From NCBI GenBank assembly GCA_964447175.1, contig CAYURP010000045.1:1-21032 (forward strand): a DNA stretch of 21,032 nt, given 5' to 3'. The notes below the pieces were generated by a model. The model worked only from the letters and a program-made list of their open reading frames with translations. It did no database searches and had not been told where the DNA came from. The translations under genes were made by a program, and so were the position numbers. Shown here piece after piece: positions 7,539 through 14,901 of this stretch. The DNA comes from CAYURP01 sp964447175 (GTDB taxonomy: Bacteria; Zixibacteria; MSB-5A5; SM23-73-2). Position 1 is the stretch's first letter, and each line of letters begins with the position of its first letter.

Positions 7539-7607
7539 GGAGTGTAACAACTTGTTGTTACAAAGATAGAAACATTCAAAGAATGCAATAACAAGTTATT
7601 GCACTCC
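7539..7607. repeat. REPIN copy C, right of the RAYT
   Basis: This 69-bp copy has intact GGAGTG and CACTCC ends and perfect hairpins on both sides. The sequence before it (7499-7538) matches that before copy A, and the sequence after it matches that after copy B. So C looks like a complete longer unit, with A and B as partial ones. Confidence 0.85.
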
Positions 7608-7613
7608 GTTGTT

Positions 7614-7637
7614 CTCAGGCTGAAGCCTGAGGCTACC
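7614..7637 (-). repeat. GTAG-foot hairpin 1
   Basis: CTCAGGCT, GA, AGCCTGAG, then GCTACC. Read on the minus strand this is GGTAGC followed by a perfect 8-bp hairpin. Confidence 0.7.
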
Positions 7638-7683
7638 CTTTTATATTTTTATGGAAAGGTCAGGGGAGCTGTCCACCACGTTT

Positions 7684-7706
7684 CAGAGCCATGAAGGCTC
7701 TGCTAC
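7684..7706 (-). repeat. GTAG-foot hairpin 2
   Basis: CAGAGCC, ATGAA, GGCTCTG, then CTAC. The 7-bp stem is unrelated to hairpin 1, but the GTAG foot on the minus strand is the same. Confidence 0.65.
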
Positions 7707-7713
7707 GCGTTTT

Positions 7714-7762
7714 GGTAGGGAGGTATGCTCTCCCTTCCTGGAACTCTGAAGAGTTCCGCTAC
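7714..7762. repeat. Inverted pair of GTAG-foot hairpins (REPIN-like)
   Basis: Left unit: GGTAG foot with GGGAG..CTCCC (7718-7734). Right unit: GGAACTCT-GA-AGAGTTCC (7740-7757) followed by GCTAC. The two feet face outward, the arrangement of a short REP doublet (49 bp). Confidence 0.55.
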
Positions 7763-7787
7763 AAAATCTCTCAACAACCCCTTAGAA

Positions 7788-7848
7788 GGTAGGACAGACA
7801 TTTCCGCCTGAGGCGGATCTGCCTACGGCATGACTTGTCTGTCCTACC
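7788..7848. repeat. Nested inverted repeat, 13-bp outer and 6-bp inner arms
   Basis: GGTAGGACAGACA (7788-7800) pairs perfectly with TGTCTGTCCTACC (7836-7848). Inside is TCCGCC-TGA-GGCGGA (7803-7817). Both outer ends read GGTAG inward, so this too is bounded by GTAG feet. Confidence 0.7.
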
Positions 7849-7854
7849 AAATCA

Positions 7855-7875
7855 GGGAGCCCACAAGGGGCTCCC
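7855..7875. repeat. GGGAGCCC hairpin
   Basis: GGGAGCCC, ACAAG, GGGCTCCC form a perfect 8-bp stem. A close relative with a one-base insertion lies at 19633-19654. Confidence 0.6.
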
Positions 7876-7883
7876 CTGCATCC

Positions 7884-7908
7884 CGTCCCGCTTGAAGCGG
7901 GACGCTAC
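7884..7908 (-). repeat. GTAG-foot hairpin 3, exact inverted copy of 14977-15001
   Basis: CGTCCCGCT, TGA, AGCGGGACG, then CTAC. All 25 bases are the exact reverse complement of 14977-15001. Confidence 0.8.
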
Positions 7909-7940
7909 ATCTGTTTCATCTGATGGGAATCATTATAAAC

Positions 7941-7967
7941 AAAAACCCACCTCGAGATCAAGGTGGG
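7941..7967 (-). terminator. Intrinsic terminator of the S9 peptidase gene
   Basis: On the minus strand, CCCACCT (7967-7961) pairs with AGGTGGG (7952-7946) and is followed by TTTTT (7945-7941). It lies 36 nt past the stop codon. Confidence 0.8.
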
Positions 7968-8003
7968 CTTTCAGATATTTCTTTTTTGATATTGCTCTTT
8001 TAG

Positions 8004-9935
8004 CTACTTAACGGCTTCCTCAAACCGTCCGCCTAAATGCTTTGCCAGGAACTTTTCTGCGGCAGCATAGAATTTCAAACGGTTTTCGGGTTTGGCAAAG
8101 CCATGTCCCTCGTCAGGAAATAGTAAATACTCGTAGTCTATTCCATTTTTCTTCAATGCCTTTACGATCTGTTCTGACTCTTCCTGGGGTACCCGGGGAT
8201 CATTGGCGCCCTGTGCTATGAGCATGGGTATCTTTATCTGGTCAACTTTGTAAAGCGGGGAACGGGACTTCAAAAACTCTTCCTCGGTCTCCGGGTTGCC
8301 GATTCTCTGATACAGTATGGTTCTGAAAGCAGCCCAGTATGGAGGAACTGACGTGATCCAGGTTACCAGGTTGGCAGGACCGACAATGTCTACCGCACAG
8401 CAGAAGAGGTCAGGTGTAAACGTTGCTCCAACCAAAGCAGCATAACCCCCATAAGAACCACCATATATAGCGATTTTATCAGGATTGGCAATGCCCTTGT
8501 CCACAGCCCATTTTACTCCATCCACCAGATCATTATGCATTTTGCCGCCCCATTCCTTGTCTGAAATATTCACGAAATCCTTGCCATATCCGGTTGATCC
8601 TCGGAAATTGATCTGCAAGCAGGCATAGCCTCGGTTGGCAAGCCACTGGGCTTCTCCGTTATAACCCCAGGTATCCCGGGCCCAAGGACCTCCGTGCACG
8701 TTCAAAACGGTGGGTAGATTTGTCTTAGCCTTTCCCGGAGGATAGGTAATGTAGCCGTGAATGGTCAATCCATCCCTGGAGGTGAAGGATATGGGTTCCA
8801 TCCGGGCTAAGGTATACTTCTGCAAAACCGGGCGGCTGACAAAAAGAAAAGTTCCTTTTTTACCTTCCCGATCATAGGCATAATAGGAAACGGGCCCATC
8901 GTCCTTGGTGAAACCGATTAGCCAGGTCCGGTCGGCATCATCCCGATCGTAAACTGAAAAGTCTCCATGATCCAGCTTTGTTACAGCGTCAAAATCAGCT
9001 TTGATGGACTCATCCAGGACTCTCCATTCCTGCCGGGCTTTGGTAAAACTGACAGCCTGTGGTTCGTAGGTGTCCGGATGGACCATTACGTCGCTGACGT
9101 CGTATTGCGGATCCTCGGCAATTACCTCAATTGCTTCCACATCACCGATTTTCATTTTGACCAGACGGCTGGTATTGGCATCCCGGGAATCTATGCAGTA
9201 AAGGGATTTTCCATCTTTGGTAAAGGTCATGGGTCCGCTGTTTAAGGCGTCTTCCGAGCCCCAGGTTAGCAGTTTTTTCCAGGAGGCTTCTTCATTATCT
9301 CTGAGCAAAAGATCAAATCCGCCCTCAGGTGTGGAAGCCATGGCACAGCGGACTTTAAAATTCGCATCAGCCAGCCAGCCTATGATATTTCCGGGATTCC
9401 TGGCAACCAGGTTGAGTTCATCGGTTGTTAAATCCAGGTGATATACGTCGTGAAGCTGGGGATTCTCCTTGTTCATTGCAATCAAAAGCTCGTTAGGGAA
9501 ATTTTTATCGCGCGCAACAATTTGGGTCTGCACACCTTCATATGGCGTCAAATCCTTGATTTCGTCTGTGTCCAGGTTCACGCCGTAAAGACGCCAGTTT
9601 TCGTTTCCGCCCACGTCCTGAAGATACATAACGTGTTTGTTGTCCGCTGCCCAGAAATAGCGGCGTATTCCCCGGTTGGTATCCTTGGTAACCGGTTTGT
9701 CATCCTTGGCCCCGATGGTTTTCACCCAGACATTTAACACGTTGTCTACCGGTGCAAGATAAGCCATCATCTTGCCATCAGGGGAGATCTGGGGACTGGC
9801 TTTTGCTGGATTTCCGAAGATGACCTCCCTGGGGATGAGCTTTGGCTCGGAAACCCCACAGGAGTTGAGTATCACAGCTACTGCACCACAGAGAATTAAA
9901 AGGGTTAAAACCCAGACTAAAGCTGAACGCTTCAT
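8004..9935 (-). CDS. S9 family (prolyl oligopeptidase/acylaminoacyl-type) peptidase, probable lipoprotein
   Basis: This 643-residue serine peptidase likely cleaves short peptides outside the cytoplasm. The N-terminus (MKRSALVWVLTLLILCGAVA) is a signal peptide, with a possible lipobox LNSC ending at Cys26; Asn at -2 is unusual. Residues about 40-380 are a seven-bladed beta-propeller with WD-like repeats (PQISPDGKMMAYL, TFTKDGKSLYCID). The alpha/beta hydrolase domain follows from about 385. The catalytic triad is Ser494 in GGSYGGYAA, Asp579 in ANDPRVP and His611 in DEGHGF. The oxyanion motif NVHGGPWARD is present. Length is normal for the family. The start is ATG with AAAAGGAG upstream; a promoter lies about 80 nt before it and a terminator just after. 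Single-gene transcript, divergent from the EamA transporter. Confidence 0.92.
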   Translation of the reverse strand: MKRSALVWVLTLLILCGAVAVILNSCGVSEPKLIPREVIFGNPAKASPQISPDGKMMAYLAPVDNVLNVWVKTIGAKDDKPVTKDTNRGIRRYFWAADNKHVMYLQDVGGNENWRLYGVNLDTDEIKDLTPYEGVQTQIVARDKNFPNELLIAMNKENPQLHDVYHLDLTTDELNLVARNPGNIIGWLADANFKVRCAMASTPEGGFDLLLRDNEEASWKKLLTWGSEDALNSGPMTFTKDGKSLYCIDSRDANTSRLVKMKIGDVEAIEVIAEDPQYDVSDVMVHPDTYEPQAVSFTKARQEWRVLDESIKADFDAVTKLDHGDFSVYDRDDADRTWLIGFTKDDGPVSYYAYDREGKKGTFLFVSRPVLQKYTLARMEPISFTSRDGLTIHGYITYPPGKAKTNLPTVLNVHGGPWARDTWGYNGEAQWLANRGYACLQINFRGSTGYGKDFVNISDKEWGGKMHNDLVDGVKWAVDKGIANPDKIAIYGGSYGGYAALVGATFTPDLFCCAVDIVGPANLVTWITSVPPYWAAFRTILYQRIGNPETEEEFLKSRSPLYKVDQIKIPMLIAQGANDPRVPQEESEQIVKALKKNGIDYEYLLFPDEGHGFAKPENRLKFYAAAEKFLAKHLGGRFEEAVK

Positions 9936-10014
9936 AGGTGTAACTCCTTTTGGTTTAAGTGATTAACCTTTTTTCCACTTATTTACATTCATAAGCTAAT
10001 ATCTAAGGTTCTCT

Positions 10015-10042
10015 ATTTAATCTATTCCCATTCAAATGTCAA
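10015..10042 (-). promoter_or_regulatory. Promoter of the S9 peptidase gene
   Basis: On the minus strand a perfect TTGACA (10042-10037), a 16-nt spacer and TTAAAT (10020-10015). The leader to the ATG at 9935 is about 70 nt. Confidence 0.55.
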
Positions 10043-10105
10043 GTAAAAAAAAGAGATCCTCACTTGGAAGCGGAGCTATCCTAAAGGAATTGGAAAACTT
10101 TTCAA

Positions 10106-10135
10106 TTGACATAATGAATTGTTGGGCTTTATAAT
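10106..10135 (+). promoter_or_regulatory. Consensus promoter of the EamA transporter gene
   Basis: TTGACA (10106-10111), an 18-nt spacer and TATAAT (10130-10135), both hexamers perfect. The ATG is at 10144, only 8 nt past the -10 box, so the transcript should be leaderless or nearly so. Confidence 0.7.
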
Positions 10136-10143
10136 AGAAAAAC

Positions 10144-11064
10144 ATGGAAAAACAAAGGCAAGCTTATACTTATGCTATTATAGCAGTTTTGTTCTGGTCA
10201 ACGGTTGCCTCTGTTTTTAAAATCTCTCTGAGATATGTGGATTTTCTGCAGCTTTTGTTCTATTCCTCTTTTGTCTCTATCCTGATTCTTTTCCTCATAT
10301 TGTTGATCCAGAATAAACTCCATCTTCTGAAAAGTTATTCAGGAAAAGATTATCTGCATTCTGCTCTTTTAGGATTTTTGAACCCATTTGTCTATTATGT
10401 TGTTTTATTCAAAGCCTACTCACTGCTTCGAGCTCAGGAAGCCCAGCCTCTCAACTATACCTGGCAGATTATGCTGGTGCTTTTATCAATACCATTGCTT
10501 AAACAGAAGATAAAACCTTTAAGTATCCTGGCGATTTTCATCAGCTTTTTCGGGGTTTTTGTTATATCCACCCAGGGGGATGTGTTGAGCTTCAGGTTCA
10601 CCAATTTGGGAGGTGCTCTTTTAGCTTTGGGGAGCGCGGTGATCTGGGCTTTGTTCTGGATTTATAATCTCAGGGACCAACGGGATGAGGTGGCTAAGCT
10701 TTTTTTGAATTTCTGCTTTGGATTTGTTTTCATTTTGATTGCCACTTTGTTATTCTCAAAGATTATAATTCCTGAAACTTTGGGGCTTTTAGGTGTGATT
10801 TATGTGGGTTTGTTTGAGATGGGAGTCACATTTGTAATCTGGCTTAAAGCTTTGAAGTTATCCCAGACAACTGCCCAGGTGAGCATTCTTATCTATTTAT
10901 CCCCTTTTGTCTCTCTGGTCTTTATTCATCTCCTAGTCGGAGAGCAGATATTGTTTTCAACAATAATTGGATTGATCCTGATTGTGAGCGGAATGGGTTT
11001 GCAACAATATGCCAGTCGATTTTATCCGCCGCTGAAAAGTGGTAAAATTCTTAAGTCAAGCTGA
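10144..11064 (+). CDS. EamA/DMT-family transporter
   Basis: This 306-residue inner-membrane protein has about ten hydrophobic helices in two repeated halves, the pattern of drug/metabolite transporters that export metabolites or amino acids. The first half starts YTYAIIAVLFWSTVASVFKI, the second LGGALLALGSAVIWALFWIY. EamA features include the WST near the first helix and the QTTAQVSILIYLSPFVSLVF step near the end. The substrate cannot be read. There is no ribosome binding site because the promoter's -10 box ends just 8 nt before the ATG. The last codons and stop (11055-11064) are made of the dispersed GTCAAGCTGA repeat, so the C-terminal end (KSS) is probably repeat-derived. Confidence 0.85.
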   Translation: MEKQRQAYTYAIIAVLFWSTVASVFKISLRYVDFLQLLFYSSFVSILILFLILLIQNKLHLLKSYSGKDYLHSALLGFLNPFVYYVVLFKAYSLLRAQEAQPLNYTWQIMLVLLSIPLLKQKIKPLSILAIFISFFGVFVISTQGDVLSFRFTNLGGALLALGSAVIWALFWIYNLRDQRDEVAKLFLNFCFGFVFILIATLLFSKIIIPETLGLLGVIYVGLFEMGVTFVIWLKALKLSQTTAQVSILIYLSPFVSLVFIHLLVGEQILFSTIIGLILIVSGMGLQQYASRFYPPLKSGKILKSS

Positions 11065-11168
11065 AGTCGTAGATCCCTTATAATAGGTGGGGCTTGACAT
11101 TCCATTTTAACCGTGGTAACACAGGTTGTCTCAAACTGTGTTTTTGTCAAGCTGAAGCTTGACACTCC
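11055..11168 (-). repeat. Two tandem GTCAAGCT hairpin units with GGARTG foot, entering the EamA stop codon
   Basis: GTCAAGCTGA occurs at 11055-11064 and 11146-11155. The matching right arms GCTTGAC lie at 11092-11098 and 11157-11163, followed by ATTCC and ACTCC. The second unit is a perfect hairpin GTCAAGCT-GA-AGCTTGAC; the first has extra sequence in its loop. On the minus strand the feet read GGAATG and GGAGTG, the same as the REPINs near the RAYT. The segment after each unit (through CTGTGTT) is also repeated, with a 65-bp period. Confidence 0.65.
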
Positions 11169-11213
11169 ATTCTATCTATGGTGAAAAAAGTTGCCCCAAT
11201 CTGTGTTCTTAGA

Positions 11214-11239
11214 CACACCTTGAGACAAGGTGTGCTACC
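11214..11239 (-). repeat. GTAG-foot hairpin 4
   Basis: CACACCTT, GAGAC, AAGGTGTG, then CTACC (GCTACC from 11234). The CCTTGA..CAAGG core is shared with 19476-19502. Confidence 0.65.
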
Positions 11240-11272
11240 GATAGATTGATTTCTTTTTGGATTATTAATTAC

Positions 11273-11300
11273 TTGACTTTTCTATAAGAAGCCATAAAAT
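11273..11300 (+). promoter_or_regulatory. Candidate promoter of the DASS transporter gene
   Basis: TTGACT (11273-11278), a 16-nt spacer and TAAAAT (11295-11300), ending 30 nt before the GTG start. Confidence 0.45.
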
Positions 11301-11330
11301 TGTTTTGACGTTACTTCATATTATTAAATT

Positions 11331-12869
11331 GTGGATAAATATCAAGCCTCAGATAAAAAGGAAAGTTTCACCAGAAGATTAGGTTTAGTTCTTGGACCAG
11401 CACTCGGTTTGATAATTTTACTTTTTTTCAATCTGGATCCGGAACATCCTGAGGTCACCCGGGCAGCAGCTGTGGCAATTCTTATGGCTGTGTGGTGGAT
11501 CACCGAGGCAGTACCTTTAGCCATTACCTCTCTTTTGCCTGTGCTTCTGTTTCCACTTTTAAACGTGATGCCAGCCAAAAAGGTGGCACCCATCTATTTC
11601 AACTATATCATCTTTCTGTTCATCGGAGCTTTTATGGTGGCTTTGGCAATGCAGCGCTGGGATTTACACAAAAGGATTGGACTAAAGATTCTCACCTGGA
11701 TCGGGGTGGGTCCAAGAAGAATAACCTTAGGGTTTATGGTGACTACTGCTTTTCTCTCTATGTGGATCTCCAACACTGCCACCACCATGATGATGATTCC
11801 CATTGCCTTAGCAGTGATCTTCAAACTGGAGGAGACTTTAGGGAAAGAGAAGCTTTCTAAATTCAACATCGGATTTTTCTTGGGCATCGCTTATGCGGCA
11901 TCAATTGGCGGGATTGCTACCCTGATAGGAACGCCACCCAACCTTTCGTTTGCCAGGATTCTACATATATATTTTCCCCAGGCTCCTGAGATTTCATTTG
12001 CAGTCTGGCTTTCCTTTGCCCTGCCCCTCTCAATTGTTTTTCTGGTTTTGGTATGGCTTTTCCTGAGCACTCTCTTCAGTCCTCCCAAGGAGAAATTTAA
12101 GATCGACTCTAAGGTATTCAAAGAGGAATACAAAAAGCTGGGACCTTTCAAATTTGAGGAAAAGGTTGTACTGATAATATTTGTTCTTATGGCTTTCTTG
12201 TGGATCTTCAGGGAAAACATCAAGATCGGGGGTTTTGTTATTCCGGGCTGGTCCAATATTCTGGGAGTTTCAGATTTTGTGGATGACAGCACGGTAGCGG
12301 TTTTGATGGCGGTTTTGCTCTTCGTTATCCCAGCCAAATCCGAGAAGGGGAGACGAATTATGAACTGGGCCACTGCGGTGAAGCTGCCCTGGGATATCGT
12401 TCTTCTTTTTGGTGGGGGCTTTGCTTTAGCTTCCGGGCTTAAGGAATCGGGATTGTCCACCTGGCTGGGGAATCAATTAACAGGACTGAGTATTCTGCCG
12501 CCAATTTTAATTATTGTGCTGATTTGCACTATGATAACGTTTTTGACAGAATTAACCTCAAATACTGCAACAACCGAGATGGTCTTGCCCATTTTAGCCG
12601 GTGTGGCAGTGGCTATAAAGATCAATCCCTTGCTTCTGATGGTGCCAGCAACTTTGTCTGCTTCCTGTGCCTTTATGATGCCGGTCGCTACTCCCCCTAA
12701 TGCAATTATCTTTGGTACAAGGCGACTACGAATAGCGGATATGGCTAAAACCGGTTTACTTTTGAATTTCTTAGGCATAATCTTGATAACCCTTACCATA
12801 TATTTTCTGGGAAGGGTTGCCTTCCACATAGACCTGGCTCAGTTTCCAGCCTGGGCGCAAGGGGGATAG
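11331..12869 (+). CDS. DASS/SLC13-family sodium:anion symporter
   Basis: This 512-residue membrane protein belongs to the divalent anion:Na+ symporter family, which imports dicarboxylates, sulfate or similar anions. It has the two inverted-repeat SNT motifs that bind sodium and substrate: WISNTATTMMMIP (147-149) and LTSNTATTEMVLP (410-412). Each is followed by a TPPN loop (LIGTPPNLSF and VATPPNAIIF). WWITEAVPLAITSLLPVLLFP near residues 55-75 is a family signature. Which anion is carried cannot be told. The start is GTG 11331 with no clear ribosome binding site; no better in-frame start precedes it. A UDG-like gene follows 32 nt downstream, with its own strong ribosome binding site and no terminator between them, so they may be co-transcribed. 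Confidence 0.9.
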   Translation: MDKYQASDKKESFTRRLGLVLGPALGLIILLFFNLDPEHPEVTRAAAVAILMAVWWITEAVPLAITSLLPVLLFPLLNVMPAKKVAPIYFNYIIFLFIGAFMVALAMQRWDLHKRIGLKILTWIGVGPRRITLGFMVTTAFLSMWISNTATTMMMIPIALAVIFKLEETLGKEKLSKFNIGFFLGIAYAASIGGIATLIGTPPNLSFARILHIYFPQAPEISFAVWLSFALPLSIVFLVLVWLFLSTLFSPPKEKFKIDSKVFKEEYKKLGPFKFEEKVVLIIFVLMAFLWIFRENIKIGGFVIPGWSNILGVSDFVDDSTVAVLMAVLLFVIPAKSEKGRRIMNWATAVKLPWDIVLLFGGGFALASGLKESGLSTWLGNQLTGLSILPPILIIVLICTMITFLTELTSNTATTEMVLPILAGVAVAIKINPLLLMVPATLSASCAFMMPVATPPNAIIFGTRRLRIADMAKTGLLLNFLGIILITLTIYFLGRVAFHIDLAQFPAWAQGG

Positions 12870-12901
12870 AATCTAAAAGCATTAAAAAAAGGAGGCTTTA
12901 A

Positions 12902-13531
12902 ATGTCGAAGAATAGCGAACTTGACGAACTCTTTACAGAATGGAAAGAATACCATGCAAAGATGAACATAAATCCAGAACGCTTCTGCCCTGACGGAATA
13001 ATAAACGAATCAAAATATCTTGAATCTCATTTAAAAATTCTTTTTATAATGAGAGAGGTAAATTCTACTGAAGGATTTGATCTACGGGAAATGCTTAAGG
13101 AAGGCCCGAAGTATCAGATGTGGTACACCATAGCTCGGTGGTCTGCTGGCATTATACGAAATTTTCCGTCTTACGAAGAAATAGATAATTATGAAAGTAT
13201 GAAAAATTCTCTACTGAGTGTAGCAACGATGAATCTGAAGAAAACATACGGTGGATCCATGGTTAACCTGGAGTCTATAAATGCATATGCTCACATGGAT
13301 TCAAAATTTCTTCGAAAGCAGATCGAAATCATCGAACCTGAAATAATGGTAGCTTGTGGAACTTTTTCACTCCTGATCTGGCTACTTGATTTACCAGTTG
13401 ACTCAGATGATCCAATATCAAAGGTGTGTATTACAGAGAAGTTTAAAGTAGTTCCTTGGCGGCACCCTGGGAGAGTAAATAATAAAGAAACATATGAAGA
13501 GCTGAAGGAAAAAGTCAGGCAATATATTTAA
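12902..13531 (+). CDS. Unassigned protein, tentatively uracil-DNA-glycosylase-like fold
   Basis: The 209-residue protein is soluble, with no signal peptide or membrane segment. I do not recognise a firm family. Its layout recalls uracil-DNA-glycosylase-superfamily proteins: an early strand with a polar turn (KILFIMREVNSTEG), a middle LESINAYA stretch, a later strand IEPEIMVACGTFSL, and a final VVPWRHPGRVN resembling the HP(S) motif near the C-terminus. Key catalytic residues of known UDG groups are not clear, so activity is uncertain. AAAAAGGAGG upstream of the ATG is a strong ribosome binding site. It lies 32 nt after the anion transporter, though the two jobs have no obvious link. Confidence 0.45.
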   Translation: MSKNSELDELFTEWKEYHAKMNINPERFCPDGIINESKYLESHLKILFIMREVNSTEGFDLREMLKEGPKYQMWYTIARWSAGIIRNFPSYEEIDNYESMKNSLLSVATMNLKKTYGGSMVNLESINAYAHMDSKFLRKQIEIIEPEIMVACGTFSLLIWLLDLPVDSDDPISKVCITEKFKVVPWRHPGRVNNKETYEELKEKVRQYI

Positions 13532-13535
13532 ATAC

Positions 13536-13781
13536 TCGTTGGTGGTGGAATTGTCATCAAAACCCGTTTCGGGGATTTCCACCACCATTTCTCCGGCTGA
13601 GGAATTCCCCCGCTTATACGGGATATTAACGACAATTCCTCAGCCAAAAAAATCCCCCTGGCAGAGGCCAGGGAGAACCCTCTGTTAATAAATAAGGGTA
13701 GACAAGCGGGCCTCTGCCACTGGTCAAAGTATAGTTCGTAGGCCAGGTGCCCTGCGCACCTGACAGGAAAACTGGGCCTAC
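13536..13781. repeat. Left composite repeat (hairpin array) before the dockerin-like gene
   Basis: Order: TGGTGGTGGAA/TTCCACCACCA (13540-13550, 13577-13587); GGCTGAGGAATT/AATTCCTCAGCC (13595-13606, 13634-13645); CCCTGGC-AGAG-GCCAGGG (13656-13673); GGCCTCTGCCACTGGTCA (13709-13726); GTAGGCC/GGCCTAC (13738-13744, 13775-13781) enclosing CAGGTGC/GCACCTG. The first, second and fourth modules recur in the same order and orientation at 15071-15269. Confidence 0.7.
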
Positions 13782-13843
13782 CTGGTGGATTAAAGCACCC
13801 AGGCGGAGCCTGTTTCGCTCTGCTGTTTTCCCTAAAATTTCAC

Positions 13844-13872
13844 TTGACTTTTTGGGATTAGAAGGTTATTAT
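13844..13872 (+). promoter_or_regulatory. Promoter before the dockerin-like gene
   Basis: TTGACT (13844-13849), a 17-nt spacer and TATTAT (13867-13872). It lies about 240 nt before the ATG at 14113, leaving room for the small broken ORF at 13906. Confidence 0.5.
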
Positions 13873-13905
13873 TTCATTACAGCAAGAAGATACATATACA
13901 TCTGA

Positions 13906-14037
13906 TTGAAAACTTTTTTTGGTCGGATTCTGCTGCTGGCAATGGTGCTATGTGCTTAGGTGTCTTTGCTGGTTTTTGAGCAGTCAAAGGAATTGGGGCT
14001 GAACCTCTTTTTCAAGGAGGTGGGAATGGTGCTTTGA
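13906..14037 (+). pseudogene. Possible remnant of a small exported protein
   Basis: From TTG 13906 the frame reads as a signal-peptide-like MKTFFGRILLLAMVLCA, then an in-frame TAG (13957-13959). It continues as VSLLVFEQSKELGLNLFFK to a TGA at 14035. A strong AAGGAGG at 14014-14020 lies inside it. The hydrophobic start suggests a decayed or single-stop exported peptide, but so short a frame could be chance. Confidence 0.25.
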
Positions 14038-14112
14038 TTGAGCGCAGAATTTTCCAAAAGGGGAACTTTTTCTTCACTGAAAGATTAACCTTTAAACCAA
14101 ACGAGGTGCATG

Positions 14113-14883
14113 ATGCGACGCAAAAACTTTATTCTTATGCTCGGCGTAGTGTCGCTGTCCCTTGTCGCTTTTGTTTTGTTGGTCCACAGCCTCAATACCC
14201 GGGCCATTGGAGAAGAAAGGGAAAACGTGCAGGCGACTCCCTTTACTGAAGGTCAAATGGCGGGCCAGGATCAGGTTTACAATAATATTCCACCGGAAAA
14301 TCAACCGCCGGATAGCCGTTGGATCCCGCTGGCCAGTGATCCGCAGGATGTTGGAAATGAAGAGGATGACATTAAAACTGTATATTATCAGGTCTATTCT
14401 GGTATACTCTACTTCAAAGTGGTGCACTATGGAAACTGGGTGGAAAGCAGAGTGAGGGATCTAATATATCTGGATATAGATCAAAATGCAAGTACAGGGT
14501 TGTCCATTCAGGGCATAGGAGCAGAAATTTCTTATAGGATAAAGGACTGGTTCGGACACACGCATGTGGTTCGATACTGGAGTTCGGGCGATGAGTGGGA
14601 GCCTTACGACTATGTCGATATTCCGAGTGTCGGAAACACCTATGTTGTAGGCAAGCATCTATGCTTTTTTTGCCATGACAGTCTTGCACCACAAGTTGGG
14701 ACTTTTGACCTTTTCGTATACAATGAATATCTTCCCCATGATTATGTGCCAGACACGGGACACCTCACTTTAGACCTATGTTTCTGTGCTGACCCCAATG
14801 CAGACGGGGTAGCCGACATCGTTGACGTGGTCTATCTGATCAATTATGTATTAAAAAGCGGACCAGCGCCCCAGTGCCATTAG
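14113..14883 (+). CDS. Exported protein with a C-terminal half-dockerin
   Basis: The protein has 256 residues from ATG 14113; an ATG directly before (14110) is possible, but the GAGGTG at 14103-14108 fits 14113 better. Residues 1 to about 30 (KNFILMLGVVSLSLVAFVLLV) form a signal peptide or anchor. The middle part is beta-rich (IYLDIDQNASTGLSIQGIGAEISYRI), with DIDQNAS resembling surface domains that follow a DxDxN pattern. The end, DPNADGVADIVDVVYLINYVLKSGPAP, is one calcium-loop/helix unit of a type I dockerin. Dockerins normally have two such units, and here the gene stops after one. Such tails are common on exported proteins in Zixibacteria-like genomes. The gene is bracketed by composite repeats, so loss of the second unit by rearrangement is plausible. 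Confidence 0.7.
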   Translation: MRRKNFILMLGVVSLSLVAFVLLVHSLNTRAIGEERENVQATPFTEGQMAGQDQVYNNIPPENQPPDSRWIPLASDPQDVGNEEDDIKTVYYQVYSGILYFKVVHYGNWVESRVRDLIYLDIDQNASTGLSIQGIGAEISYRIKDWFGHTHVVRYWSSGDEWEPYDYVDIPSVGNTYVVGKHLCFFCHDSLAPQVGTFDLFVYNEYLPHDYVPDTGHLTLDLCFCADPNADGVADIVDVVYLINYVLKSGPAPQCH

Positions 14884-14901
14884 CAGGAGGAATTAGAGAG
14901 C

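Noticed and set aside
7384..7908. CRISPR array
   Set aside because: Repeats are few, palindromic and irregularly spaced, with no uniform spacers and no cas genes.
11319..11324. TATTAT just before the DASS start as a leaderless promoter
   Set aside because: The nearest -35-like box (TTGACG at 11305) is only 8 nt away, too close.
14034..14249. 71-residue frame from TTG 14034
   Set aside because: It overlaps the start of the exported dockerin-like gene in another frame and its protein has no domain-like or signal features; the gene at 14113 explains the region.
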